A stretch of 35,179 bases of DNA from a virus. The DNA lies in IMG/VR virus record IMGVR_UViG_3300022227_000014, positions 1 to 35,179 of that record, one strand, 5' to 3'. The notes beneath the pieces are model-generated. The model saw only the letters and a program-made list of their open reading frames with translations. It was not told the DNA's origin and ran no database searches. Within the stretch, counting starts at the first letter, position 1, and every line of letters begins with the position of its first letter. The translations under genes and the position numbers were made by a program. Positions 6,883 to 14,868 of the stretch are shown here, piece by piece.

Positions 6883-9849
6883 ATGCCAGACGCAGGATTC
6901 TCATTCAACAGCTTAATTGAATCCCTATCAGCTATAGGATCAGCCAGTAGTAATCTGGCTGATTTAGCATTAACAGGCGCACAAACAAAAGTTCGCCCTA
7001 GAATAGATTATGGGTTGTTCTCCAAGCATGTATTTTTTGGAAACGCTGTTAGAAAATTTAGAAACTCATTAAAGAGAATAGAAGATTCATACCCAGTTGG
7101 ATTATCAGCTGGAGACGTTGCTTCACTATGTGCTGAAAATGTATACAAAGTAGATCAATGGAAAAAGGAATCATCTGGTTTTGATCTATGGTTATTGGAT
7201 CAATTATCTCTTACAGGATCTATCACTTCTTCGGCTACAAATACCTTTGGCGAAACAGTTGCTTTAACAAATGTAGATAGAGATGCTACCAACAATATTA
7301 CAGGTACTCAAACTGTAACAGTAGATTCTATATCGGCTAGAGCAGAAGACTTTGAACAGCTTAATATTGAAATGGTGCCCAAATCATCTGGTTCTTCAAA
7401 TGATCACTTCGAATGGGGTGGAACAGCTGAGAAATCAATATCAAGAGGCTCTAAACTAAAGACCTTGGTGCCCGATATATTGTTTGATGGTGACGAACAA
7501 GAATATTTAGAAAGAACACTCCAAGCTTTTGGCGATCAATTAGATGATCTCAAAGGATTTACAGACCAATTATCTCACATTAAACATGTTAGCTATGATG
7601 AGATTGATAGAGTTCCTAACAAGTTTTTACCTGTTTTGGCTGCACACTTTGGTGTGACACTATACCAATCAGCGGTTAACACAGCGGTTGAATCATTCTT
7701 CATCGAATCAGTTTCAGGCTTAACAAACCAAGCGATTGCTTCTGAAGTCTGGAATAGAATTCTTAACAACTTAATCTATCTTCTTAAGAACAAAGGTACT
7801 AGAGAAACCATAGAAGCTATTGGCAGGATTCACGGAATAGATCATAACTTCTTGAAAGTAGATGAAAATGCTTTACTCTCTGGGCCTAGAAAAATGAAGG
7901 TAAGAAGTGAGGTCGATGTTCCCGTATTATTCAGCACAGGTGATGTTTATGTTCAAATGCCAACAGGAACCGTCTCTGCACTAGACTTTTCAAAATCCGC
8001 AAACTTCACAATTCAAGCTAGAATATCTGCAACAGGAGCATTTGAACATAAGATATTGGTTCATCCATTATACAGCATAAAAATGGATGCGTCAGGACAA
8101 ATTCACTTTACAACTACAGCAGGTACAACAGCTAGTACAACACAATCATCAATCTCATCTTATATTCAGAAGAAAGATAATTTTATAAACATAGTTGCTT
8201 CTAGAACTGGTGATAATCTTAAGCTTTGGGCATTAGGATTATCTGGTTCTGGATCTGGTGGAGATGATGTTGTAGTATTGGCTTCAGGTACAACAGGTGG
8301 AGTATTAGAGTATAACTTTGATTCAAGTGGAGGAGCTTCAGCTTTTGGAGCATATTTTCCTGGATCAGGATCATTCTCTGGATATATTCATGAAGTTAGA
8401 GCTTGGAATGTGGCTCTTGAAGAAGAAGATCTTAAAGAACATACTAGAAACTTTGAATCAACATCATTTATAAACTCAACGGCTAGTAACTCAGCAGGAT
8501 TTAGCAGTTTATCGGCTCACTGGAAATTGAAAGAAAGCAGAGTATTAGGAGGAGGAATTAACTTCATAGTTGATTCTACAACAGCCTCTAATACAGCTAC
8601 ACCAGTAAATTTTGCCAATCAATCAACAAAGAGATATAGAGTATTTCAGAATCAACAAAAATTTACACATTGGTACCCAGTTTCATTAACACCAGACAAT
8701 GATAAAGTAAGACAAGGAACTGATGATGAAAAATTCATGTCGGATCCTGGTACAATGTCAGTTCATTTGACTCCTATTGAAGCTATAAACAGAGATATTA
8801 GAAACACATATCAAAACTTCAACGTAATGGAATTGATGGGACAGCCTGATGAACTATATTTCCCAAGCTATTCAGGTAATTTACATGAAACATTAATTGA
8901 TGTTTATTCGAGATACCCAGCCAGTTCAATGGCTAATTTGAATACGTTTGTTGATGCTATTGACAGTTTCAATGATTCAATGGGAAGTATATTTCCTTTC
9001 GTAAAACAATTCTTCCCTGCTAAATCACACATTATTTCAGAAGGAATGTTAGTTGAACCTCACATACTTCATAGATCTAAGAACTTAAGAGAACCTTATG
9101 ATATTACAAAAGTTGCAGTAACATCTCATACTATAAACAATCACTATTTAGAATTAGATACAACTGCAGCAAGTGCGACTACAACAGCTTCATTTCAAGG
9201 CTATCAATATAGAAATGGACTTCAGTCATTTTTGAATAATAGTATTTCATCTAGACAAGCTATTTCTACACTATCGAACACAGAAGGTGATTCAATAAAT
9301 GCTCCTAGATTTGCTGATACAAGAGTTGGTAGATTTATTCCAGCAATTGTTGTTCCTTCTAGGCCTGATGATACAGAATTAGAAGTCACATTAAATAGAT
9401 TTGATCTTGTTCCAACAGCTGGAACATCTGCTTCAAACGCAAATATTGATGGAACAATTAGATTATTGAGAAATGGAAAGCCATTCAGGACAGCCGCACC
9501 CGCTATTAAGTTAGAATTTCCAACATCGGCAGACGGTACCAATCTATTCAAGGCAGTCGTTGGTGATATTGACAACGATAAAGGTAGAGTTATTGAAGGA
9601 AAAGATTTTGAATTCACTACAAAAATAGAAAGTAATGATATTCAAGTCAAGCTACAATTAGCAAGTGTAATCACATCAGGAACAGGAACACCCGATTCAG
9701 AAGGACTATCAGGTGAAGTTGGAATTGTTAGAATAAATGCAACAAACCTATTCAATAATAGCACTAGAGTAATTCATATTGCTATAGGTCATAGTCAAGG
9801 ATTAATTGATCAACTTAGTAAACAATCTGGTATAACAATTAACAGTTAG
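6883..9849 (+). CDS. large baseplate/tail protein with gpI/gp7-like core and LamG-like domain (988 aa)
   Basis: Residues about 200-326 match the phage tail protein I / gp7-type wedge pattern: LERTLQAFGDQLDDLKGFTDQL, then VPNKFLPVLAAHFGVTLYQS, then LNNLIYLLKNKGTRETIEAIGRIHGI; the K(G)TR-xxIEAI step is the typical part. Residues about 350-535 look like a concanavalin/LamG-type sandwich (FTIQARISATGAFEHKIL, NLKLWALGLSG, SGYIHEVRAWNVALEEEDLKEH). The C-terminal 400 residues are beta-rich and include a LEVTLNRFDL...TIRLLRNGKPF stretch that could be an Ig-like or carbohydrate-binding unit. T4 gp7 is 1032 aa, a similar size. It follows the wedge genes with a three-base gap. Wedge or tail-periphery placement is inferred; gp7 equivalence is tentative. 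Confidence 0.7.
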   Translation: MPDAGFSFNSLIESLSAIGSASSNLADLALTGAQTKVRPRIDYGLFSKHVFFGNAVRKFRNSLKRIEDSYPVGLSAGDVASLCAENVYKVDQWKKESSGFDLWLLDQLSLTGSITSSATNTFGETVALTNVDRDATNNITGTQTVTVDSISARAEDFEQLNIEMVPKSSGSSNDHFEWGGTAEKSISRGSKLKTLVPDILFDGDEQEYLERTLQAFGDQLDDLKGFTDQLSHIKHVSYDEIDRVPNKFLPVLAAHFGVTLYQSAVNTAVESFFIESVSGLTNQAIASEVWNRILNNLIYLLKNKGTRETIEAIGRIHGIDHNFLKVDENALLSGPRKMKVRSEVDVPVLFSTGDVYVQMPTGTVSALDFSKSANFTIQARISATGAFEHKILVHPLYSIKMDASGQIHFTTTAGTTASTTQSSISSYIQKKDNFINIVASRTGDNLKLWALGLSGSGSGGDDVVVLASGTTGGVLEYNFDSSGGASAFGAYFPGSGSFSGYIHEVRAWNVALEEEDLKEHTRNFESTSFINSTASNSAGFSSLSAHWKLKESRVLGGGINFIVDSTTASNTATPVNFANQSTKRYRVFQNQQKFTHWYPVSLTPDNDKVRQGTDDEKFMSDPGTMSVHLTPIEAINRDIRNTYQNFNVMELMGQPDELYFPSYSGNLHETLIDVYSRYPASSMANLNTFVDAIDSFNDSMGSIFPFVKQFFPAKSHIISEGMLVEPHILHRSKNLREPYDITKVAVTSHTINNHYLELDTTAASATTTASFQGYQYRNGLQSFLNNSISSRQAISTLSNTEGDSINAPRFADTRVGRFIPAIVVPSRPDDTELEVTLNRFDLVPTAGTSASNANIDGTIRLLRNGKPFRTAAPAIKLEFPTSADGTNLFKAVVGDIDNDKGRVIEGKDFEFTTKIESNDIQVKLQLASVITSGTGTPDSEGLSGEVGIVRINATNLFNNSTRVIHIAIGHSQGLIDQLSKQSGITINS

Positions 9850-9858
9850 AGGTAATGA

Positions 9859-10617
9859 ATGGAATTTACAGATTTAATCTACAGGAACTATAATTTAATC
9901 ACAACAATAGAAGCTGAATTATTGGCTGATATTGTTATAGATAGAAATCCTAAAAAAATAGTAGAAGTTGGAACCTATGGAGGATTCGCTACCTGCTATA
10001 TTGCTAAAGCTCTTGAAAAAATCAAAGGTGATGATTTTGTAACGATTGATTGTGATAGAGATATTCAGCCTACTGCCGAAGAAACTATTGCAGACAATAA
10101 GTTACAAGATTATGTTAGATTTACAAGATTAGCAGAAAATTATAATGCATTAAAAAAAGCAGTAATATTAGAAAGTGCTGATGCAGATTTTGTATTCATA
10201 GATTCATGTCATGAAGAAATTGCAGATCTATGGAAAGCAATCGTAAAGAAAAATGAATGCAACAAGATAGTAATATTGCATGATGTACAATGCGATAAAG
10301 TTCCTGGAATGAATATGCCAGGATTGTTCGAGAAGCTTCAAGAAGATTATAAAACAGAATTAATAGAGACATGTGATAACAACGGCAACCCTAACGGCTT
10401 TGGGCTAATTGACTTAAAGAAAATTGGAGGTGATCTAGCATCTAAAACGGTCGCAAGAAAAATAGATGAAAAATCTATCAAAGAGGTTGATGTTGAAAAA
10501 AATAATAAAAAAACAGTATGTGCAATCTGTGGCAAGGAATATAAGCGAATCCCAGCTTCACATGTTGAGAAGGCTCATGGAATGTCTTTAGTAGAATATA
10601 AGCAAAAATATGGATAA
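9859..10617 (+). CDS. SAM-dependent methyltransferase with C-terminal Ros/MucR-like zinc finger (252 aa)
   Basis: Residues 1-190 are a class I methyltransferase: motif I is KIVEVGTYGGFATCYIAKAL, the acidic strand is FVTIDCDRD, and ADFVFIDSCHEE with IVILHDVQ completes the core, the order seen in Methyltransf_24-type O-methyltransferases. After a lysine-rich linker comes CAICGKEYKRIPASHVEKAHG with MSLVEYKQKYG: C221, C224, H235 and H240 in the Cx2C-x10-Hx4H spacing of the Ros/MucR zinc finger, including the HGMSxxEY element. The acceptor substrate is unknown; a protein, sugar or nucleic-acid target is possible, and the finger could dock it. It follows the 988-aa tail gene with a GAGGT site and is the last gene before a regulatory gap. 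Confidence 0.75.
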   Translation: MEFTDLIYRNYNLITTIEAELLADIVIDRNPKKIVEVGTYGGFATCYIAKALEKIKGDDFVTIDCDRDIQPTAEETIADNKLQDYVRFTRLAENYNALKKAVILESADADFVFIDSCHEEIADLWKAIVKKNECNKIVILHDVQCDKVPGMNMPGLFEKLQEDYKTELIETCDNNGNPNGFGLIDLKKIGGDLASKTVARKIDEKSIKEVDVEKNNKKTVCAICGKEYKRIPASHVEKAHGMSLVEYKQKYG

Positions 10618-10618
10618 A

Positions 10619-10634
10619 TTGATATTTATTAAAA
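10619..10634 (+). promoter_or_regulatory. candidate phage promoter element (ATTTATTA-type)
   Basis: TTGATATTTATTA is found here, and the same 13 bases recur at 33346-33358; ATTTATTATAA also occurs at 18911-18921. All three lie in rare intergenic gaps just ahead of a gene or transcript start. In T4 the late promoter read by gp55 is TATAAATA, and this is a similar AT-only element, but function is not shown. Confidence 0.35.
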
Positions 10635-10636
10635 AT

Positions 10637-10694
10637 AGGAGGATGGGAATAGCTATCCCTTAATGAAATCACCTTATTTGATTTCACCTCCTTA
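10637..10694 (+). promoter_or_regulatory. three-way-junction RNA fold with an anti-Shine-Dalgarno segment
   Basis: Three helices can be drawn by hand. An outer stem pairs AGGAGG (10637-10642) with CCTCCT (10687-10692). Inside it, GGG (10645-10647) pairs CCC (10657-10659) around the palindrome ATAGCTAT, and TGAAATCA (10664-10671) pairs TGATTTCA (10679-10686) perfectly around a 7-nt loop. The second hairpin abuts the outer stem and could stack on it. The right flank TCACCTCCTTA (10684-10694) equals the last 11 nt of bacterial 16S rRNA. There is no U-tract, so a simple terminator is less likely. Two mini-ORFs lie within it (ATG 10643 and ATG 10663, the latter ending Pro-Pro-stop). Confidence 0.55.
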
Positions 10695-10753
10695 AACTCT
10701 AATAATGAGAGAATAATGGTTTAACTAAGTTTGATATAAAGGAGATAGATAAT

Positions 10754-10846
10754 ATGCATGAAAAATATGCAATAAATAATGGACACAACTTTAAAAGAAT
10801 CTGGGCATCAGACGTAAAGGGAGGTGTTGACTTATCGCTTTTCTAG
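10754..10846 (+). CDS. 30-aa upstream ORF overlapping the next gene's start
   Basis: ATG at 10754 is preceded by AAAGGAG at 10738-10744 with good spacing. The product is MHEKYAINNGHNFKRIWASD plus KGGVDLSLF, ending TAG at 10844-10846. Its last codons contain the ribosome-binding site (GGGAGGTG, 10819-10826) and the start of the next gene in another frame, so ribosomes finishing here would be positioned to re-initiate. No family recognised. It may be a coupling or leader peptide; whether the peptide itself matters is unknown. Confidence 0.5.
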   Translation: MHEKYAINNGHNFKRIWASDVKGGVDLSLF

Positions 10847-11394
10847 ATTCGTCCACAGCCGTTATCGACGCTATACTTACAAGAAAAGGCAGAGAATTAC
10901 TAGCAAAGAATGATGGTTCGTTTAAAATTACTAAATTTGCTTTTGGTGACGATGAAATCAACTATCAGCTTTACGATGCTTCGGCATCTGATCCAGATGC
11001 AGATATAAATAATCTTCCTGTTCTTGAGCCAGTCTCAAATGAGGCTGTAGCGTTGAATAATAGATTGATAACGTTAGCGAAAGGATCTCTTAAGATTGCT
11101 ACATTGAGTCTTAAGCCTACCAAAGCTACAGCAGATTTTAGTGCAACAACAACTTTTACTGCTGAAACAGATAATGGTGAAGATCCACAGGGTTATGTAG
11201 CAGTATCAAGAGATGTAGATATTGCTTTATTGACTAATACGAAAGAACTTCCAGACAATGGGATTGCTACATTCACGATTTCAACTGGAGTTAATGCAGG
11301 CTCAAAATCTGGTACTGTAAAAATTGATGTAACAGGAATAAATACAGGCGCGAGAGCAGAGTTTGAATTGACAGTTTCAGCATCGGCCACCTGA
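10834..11394 (+). CDS. MAFLD-type virion structural protein with Ig-like C-terminus, apparent AUC start (186 aa)
   Basis: The frame opens after a TGA at 10828-10830. From 10834 it reads ATC then AFLDSSTAVIDAILTRKGRE, LLAKNDGSFKITKFAFGDDE and INYQLYD, which is the conserved N-terminus of a structural protein common in large T4-related phages, where it begins Met-Ala-Phe-Leu-Asp. The Met position is occupied by ATC, and GGGAGGTG at 10819-10826 stands 7 nt ahead, ideal for starting at this codon. A later TTG (11053) would remove the whole conserved domain. The C-terminal ~100 residues (IATLSLKPTKATADFSATTT onward) look like an Ig-like beta domain. A sequencing error (G to C) or entry by frameshift from the overlapping upstream ORF are alternatives. 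Confidence 0.75.
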   Translation: MAFLDSSTAVIDAILTRKGRELLAKNDGSFKITKFAFGDDEINYQLYDASASDPDADINNLPVLEPVSNEAVALNNRLITLAKGSLKIATLSLKPTKATADFSATTTFTAETDNGEDPQGYVAVSRDVDIALLTNTKELPDNGIATFTISTGVNAGSKSGTVKIDVTGINTGARAEFELTVSASAT

Positions 11395-11406
11395 GGAGGA
11401 TAAAAT

Positions 11407-12273
11407 ATGAGTCTTGTACAATTTGATTTAGATAGAGATGTTGCTGAAGCTGAAGCACAAACACAAACAGCTTTTACTATTGACGCTTTAACTGCGGCCC
11501 AAGTAAGAAATATTAGTGCGTTTGTAGCTGAATCTACTTCAACAGGATTTCTCAATAACGCTCAGGGATCGGCTACAACCATACCTTTGAGCTCAACATT
11601 TAGACATATATCACATTATTTTTTCTCATCAACAGCTGTTACAACAATTCCTATAGCGCATGATAATACTTCTACAACTTCTATAGTTAGAGCTATTCAA
11701 GTTGGAAGAACTACAATGGATGATACACTGGTTTCAGGCTCATTAACTGCTACTTTATCATTCGGAACAACAGCGAATAATACATACATTGATGTTCCTG
11801 AAGATAGTATTACAAGCTCAGTGGGAAGAAAAGGATCCTTGGTATCTCAGGGAAATACATCGAATGTTGTTGGAACAGTATTCTATGATACGGGAACATT
11901 ATTATTCCACGGTGGAACTGGTTGGCCTCACTTCTTAGTTGAATCGGCTTCCAGTATGCAATTTGGTTCAACATCAGCTGGACAAATTGTTATAACATCA
12001 TTCTCTTTTAAAGCTCTCAATATCAAAAAGAAAGCAACATTTTTCTGTAGAGCATTCAACAAGGAAATGAACTATACAAATAACGTCACTTCGTTAGAAA
12101 ACCAGGTCACGGGAACCATTACAGGATCTTTAACAGCTAATCCAAGAACATATATCACAACAGTTGGATTGTATAATGAAGATTCAGAATTATTAGCTGT
12201 TGCTAAGAGTTCTCCTCCTATCAAAAAGACCTTTGGTGATGAGATAATAATAGGAGTGAATCTGCAATACTGA
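11407..12273 (+). CDS. tail structural protein with shared C-terminal module (288 aa)
   Basis: It starts at ATG after GAGGAGGATAAAAT, one of the strongest ribosome-binding sites here. The body is beta-rich, Ser/Thr-rich and Cys-poor, as virion fibres usually are (TTIPIAHDNTSTTSIVRAIQ, GTVFYDTGTLLFHGG). The last 40 residues (from 12151), YITTVGLYNEDSELLAVAKS then PPIKK, recur at the ends of two other tail genes (ends at 14867 and 16228). The SLVSQG...GTVFYDTG segment also resembles GRIVRRS...GLIYYDLG in the 726-aa protein, so the two share more than the tail module. Likely a tail or baseplate-periphery subunit; exact role unknown. Confidence 0.75.
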   Translation: MSLVQFDLDRDVAEAEAQTQTAFTIDALTAAQVRNISAFVAESTSTGFLNNAQGSATTIPLSSTFRHISHYFFSSTAVTTIPIAHDNTSTTSIVRAIQVGRTTMDDTLVSGSLTATLSFGTTANNTYIDVPEDSITSSVGRKGSLVSQGNTSNVVGTVFYDTGTLLFHGGTGWPHFLVESASSMQFGSTSAGQIVITSFSFKALNIKKKATFFCRAFNKEMNYTNNVTSLENQVTGTITGSLTANPRTYITTVGLYNEDSELLAVAKSSPPIKKTFGDEIIIGVNLQY

Positions 12274-12280
12274 TTTCTCT

Positions 12281-12311
12281 AATGAAAATATAGTTTTAGA
12301 GTATTTTCATT
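12281..12311 (+). terminator. perfect 10-bp stem-loop after the 288-aa gene
   Basis: AATGAAAATA (12281-12290) pairs exactly with TATTTTCATT (12302-12311) across an 11-nt loop, beginning 7 bases past the stop codon at 12273. The stem is AT-rich and is followed by CCCAATG rather than a U-run, so it fits an mRNA 3'-end or processing hairpin better than a textbook intrinsic terminator. Confidence 0.5.
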
Positions 12312-12343
12312 CCCAATGTTTTCTATAGTTTATACGTGATATT

Positions 12344-12394
12344 TGGATTAGATAAGAGAGAGAAACAAGAAATAATTATGGATCATCTACCAGA
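12344..12394 (+). repeat. 51-bp exact direct repeat, copy 2 (intergenic remnant)
   Basis: Identical to 6726-6776 in the small MKLRNVLSEA gene, but here it lies between genes and runs after 12394 into GAGGAACAATAA, so the reading frame closes at once. Bases 12391-12408 also match 6591-6608 with one mismatch, i.e. the sequence leading into that same gene. The junction at CAGA is therefore a recombination scar of a lost duplicate copy. Confidence 0.92.
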
Positions 12395-12403
12395 GGAACA
12401 ATA

Positions 12404-12673
12404 ATGAACTTAAAATTCAATTCGAGCAAAGATTATATTTTCAAGTACAAAGATGATAGAAAAGCAGCTGTAGCTGCAAAAAAAATCAATGATGTGCTCA
12501 AGAGTGCTAGGTTTGGCAATAAAGCCAGACTAGCACAAACATATGTTATTATTCCTGAAGGTAAAAAATCTTCATCTATAGATTATGATGTAGAAGGGAA
12601 AATTCTTGATATATCTACATCACTAGGTGGAGAAGAACTCTACAAAAAAACAATAACGATCAAACTAAGTTAA
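12404..12673 (+). CDS. hypothetical protein (89 aa)
   Basis: No family recognised. The start MNLKFNSSKDYIFKYKDDRK follows a GAGGAACAATA leader supplied by the scar of the 51-bp repeat, so this gene's translation signal is derived from that of another small gene. A short helix (RKAAVAAKKINDVLKSARF) is followed by beta-prone stretches (RLAQTYVIIPEGKK, KKTITIKLS). Lysine-rich overall. It stands alone between two tail structural genes. Confidence 0.75.
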   Translation: MNLKFNSSKDYIFKYKDDRKAAVAAKKINDVLKSARFGNKARLAQTYVIIPEGKKSSSIDYDVEGKILDISTSLGGEELYKKTITIKLS

Positions 12674-12686
12674 TTGGATATAATAC

Positions 12687-14867
12687 ATGTTCAAAGCATT
12701 TGAAAATGATAGCGAACTCGTTCCTTTCATGGTCAACAATCGCCATAATGTAACTGTATCTACTGGCAGTCCTTCTGCTGATAGTATTCATTTCTTTACA
12801 GGCATTAGATCAATTGGAAAAATTCAGCTCTTTGATATTACAATTCCAGGAGCTTTTGGTCTAACGCTTACCAAAGAACTGAAATATAGATTTTTGTTTG
12901 ACAAAACAGCCGTGCCAGGATCATCAATCACAGCGGAAAGAACTGCTGGCACATTTTTGTCAGACCCAGATCAAGATTATAATAGTTCTTCTAATGTAAA
13001 CTCCTCTGCTTCACACCAATCGTTGTTCAATTATACTCACGGCTATTTATATAGAAACGAAGCTAACTTTGATGCTACTGTTACTGCATTGTTGAGTACG
13101 GCTAGTGCGAGTCATGAAATTTCTACATTTAGAATGATTGCGGCTAGACAAGATCTTTATAGATCTTACATAGAGCCAGGATCGGTTAGATTAGAGATGA
13201 ATATTTCAAATACTTCATCTACAGGAATTGCAATTGATGCAGCAACTAGTATGGTGAATGCATTAGATTTACAGAATCCATATGAGGGAAAAGCTGGAGC
13301 TCCTGAAAAAGCATTCTTTGGAGTTCCCTGGACAAGAGCAATGAGTGCAAACTTTGATGCTTGTACAAGTGCTATCACAGTTGAAGCTATATTAAGGCCT
13401 TATGAACAGAATTCGGTAGTATTTTGGAGAAGATTATCAACCAATGGATGGGCAGGCGCAGTGGAGGAAACGCAAAATGCATTCATGAAATTGGAATTGG
13501 TAAAATCTCCTGATAATACAAAAGATGCATTTAGATTCTACATAAGATCTGTTTCGGCAAATGACACATTCACAGAAGACTTTGCTAAAAACAGTGTTCA
13601 AGCTTCAGGATTATTTGTACCGACTGATGTTGGTATAGATTTATTCGATGGAAAATTTCATCACATTATAGCTTCTTGGGGAGTGAGTGGAGTAGATGGA
13701 AGTACAACTACTGAATCAGGCGCAGGGGCTATATTTGGTTACATAGATGGGTATAAACTTCTCAATAGAGAACAGGTTGATCCGAGGTTAGGCGGAGCTG
13801 ACTCAGCAGGGGGCCCTGTAGTACAAGCTAATATGTACGAACAAAGATTTCCTATAAGACCTGATGCTATGAATATTGTAGACAATCAAGATGGAACTTC
13901 TGGTAATAATATGTATATAGGAATTTCTAATTTCAATAGAGAATCAACAGATCAAATCGGTGATAAAGGAGCTTTAGCTGCAGCAGGAGATAATAGACTA
14001 GCAGGAGGATATGATGGCCAGATTCAGCACATAAGATTTTGGAAAGCAAGATTCAACGATGGAAGCACTGGCGTCAAACAAAGTGTATCTCAAATAGTTT
14101 CAAATACATCTACTGCTGGAATAAGTTTTGCTAACTTTAAAGATTCTACTCTAACAGCCGGAGCAAATATTTCAGCCGATCTAGTTGGGTGGTTCAATTT
14201 CAATGAGAGAAATACTCTAACTGCAGTTGATGTTTCACAATGGGCCATAACAGGATCTCATGTTGGTAAAGCTAGTACAAATCTATACGATGCTACTGAT
14301 ATGACAATAACTGCTAATGAGTTTTCCGATGCTGGTATATCTGGATTCCATAGAACATTTCTATATACTGATGCTCCTGAAGTTGGTATTATAAAAAATG
14401 AACTCAGTCAAGGAAGAATAGTTAGAAGATCTGCAGATGGTGGAATAACTAGAGTAGGTTTAATCTATTACGATTTGGGAATTATAGTTCTAGACACAGA
14501 TGATCCTAATGCTAAGCTTAATTTTTTATATCCATCATCAGGAACAACAGGTGATTTTGGATTTAATGTTACAGGAAATCTGAATTCGGCTCTCAATGTT
14601 GAAAGATATGTATTCAAATCAATCGACACAAGAGGAAGATTGATGGTCAATGCTGTTGGTGAGGGAGATGAATTTAACTTTACAGAAAATCCAACAGGAG
14701 CAAGTCAAGAGAGTGGTGATTCAATATTAGATGAACCTGCGGGATATATAACATCAGTTGGACTATATAATGATGTGGGTGATCTATTAGCCATTAGCAA
14801 ATTATCAGTTCCAGTTAGAAAAGATGCGGCAAGAAAAGTAACTACACAAATAAAGTTGGATTTTTAA
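12687..14867 (+). CDS. large tail protein with LamG-like domain and shared C-terminal module (726 aa)
   Basis: The middle (about residues 205-515) carries LamG/concanavalin-like features: SAITVEAILRPYEQNSVVFW, LFDGKFHHIIASWGV, GAIFGYIDGYKLL, GYDGQIQHIRFWKARFNDG and ISADLVGWFNFNE, the sequence order of a laminin-G-type fold that often binds sugars. Residues about 560-685 resemble the 288-aa protein (IVRRSADGG, GLIYYDLGIIVLD). The final 40 residues from 14745 are the shared module YITSVGLYNDVGDLLAISK then LSVPVRK. A weak GGAT site precedes ATG at 12687. Likely a receptor-facing tail or baseplate fibre; ligand unknown. Confidence 0.75.
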   Translation: MFKAFENDSELVPFMVNNRHNVTVSTGSPSADSIHFFTGIRSIGKIQLFDITIPGAFGLTLTKELKYRFLFDKTAVPGSSITAERTAGTFLSDPDQDYNSSSNVNSSASHQSLFNYTHGYLYRNEANFDATVTALLSTASASHEISTFRMIAARQDLYRSYIEPGSVRLEMNISNTSSTGIAIDAATSMVNALDLQNPYEGKAGAPEKAFFGVPWTRAMSANFDACTSAITVEAILRPYEQNSVVFWRRLSTNGWAGAVEETQNAFMKLELVKSPDNTKDAFRFYIRSVSANDTFTEDFAKNSVQASGLFVPTDVGIDLFDGKFHHIIASWGVSGVDGSTTTESGAGAIFGYIDGYKLLNREQVDPRLGGADSAGGPVVQANMYEQRFPIRPDAMNIVDNQDGTSGNNMYIGISNFNRESTDQIGDKGALAAAGDNRLAGGYDGQIQHIRFWKARFNDGSTGVKQSVSQIVSNTSTAGISFANFKDSTLTAGANISADLVGWFNFNERNTLTAVDVSQWAITGSHVGKASTNLYDATDMTITANEFSDAGISGFHRTFLYTDAPEVGIIKNELSQGRIVRRSADGGITRVGLIYYDLGIIVLDTDDPNAKLNFLYPSSGTTGDFGFNVTGNLNSALNVERYVFKSIDTRGRLMVNAVGEGDEFNFTENPTGASQESGDSILDEPAGYITSVGLYNDVGDLLAISKLSVPVRKDAARKVTTQIKLDF

Positions 14868-14868
14868 T

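Noticed and set aside
10478-10687. Minus-strand ORF whose start is preceded by TAAGGAGG
   Set aside because: It lies antisense to the zinc-finger part of the methyltransferase, its GTG follows the AGGAGG with no spacing, and all other genes are on the plus strand. The AGGAGG complement is better explained by the RNA fold.
10837-10846. Programmed -1 frameshift from the upstream ORF into the virion protein
   Set aside because: The codons CTT TTC at the overlap do not form a standard X XXY YYZ slippery heptamer, so start at AUC is the simpler reading; still not excluded.
11053-11394. TTG 11053 as the start of the 186-aa protein
   Set aside because: It would discard the conserved AFLDSSTAVIDAILTRKGRE domain, which is open in the same frame back to 10834.
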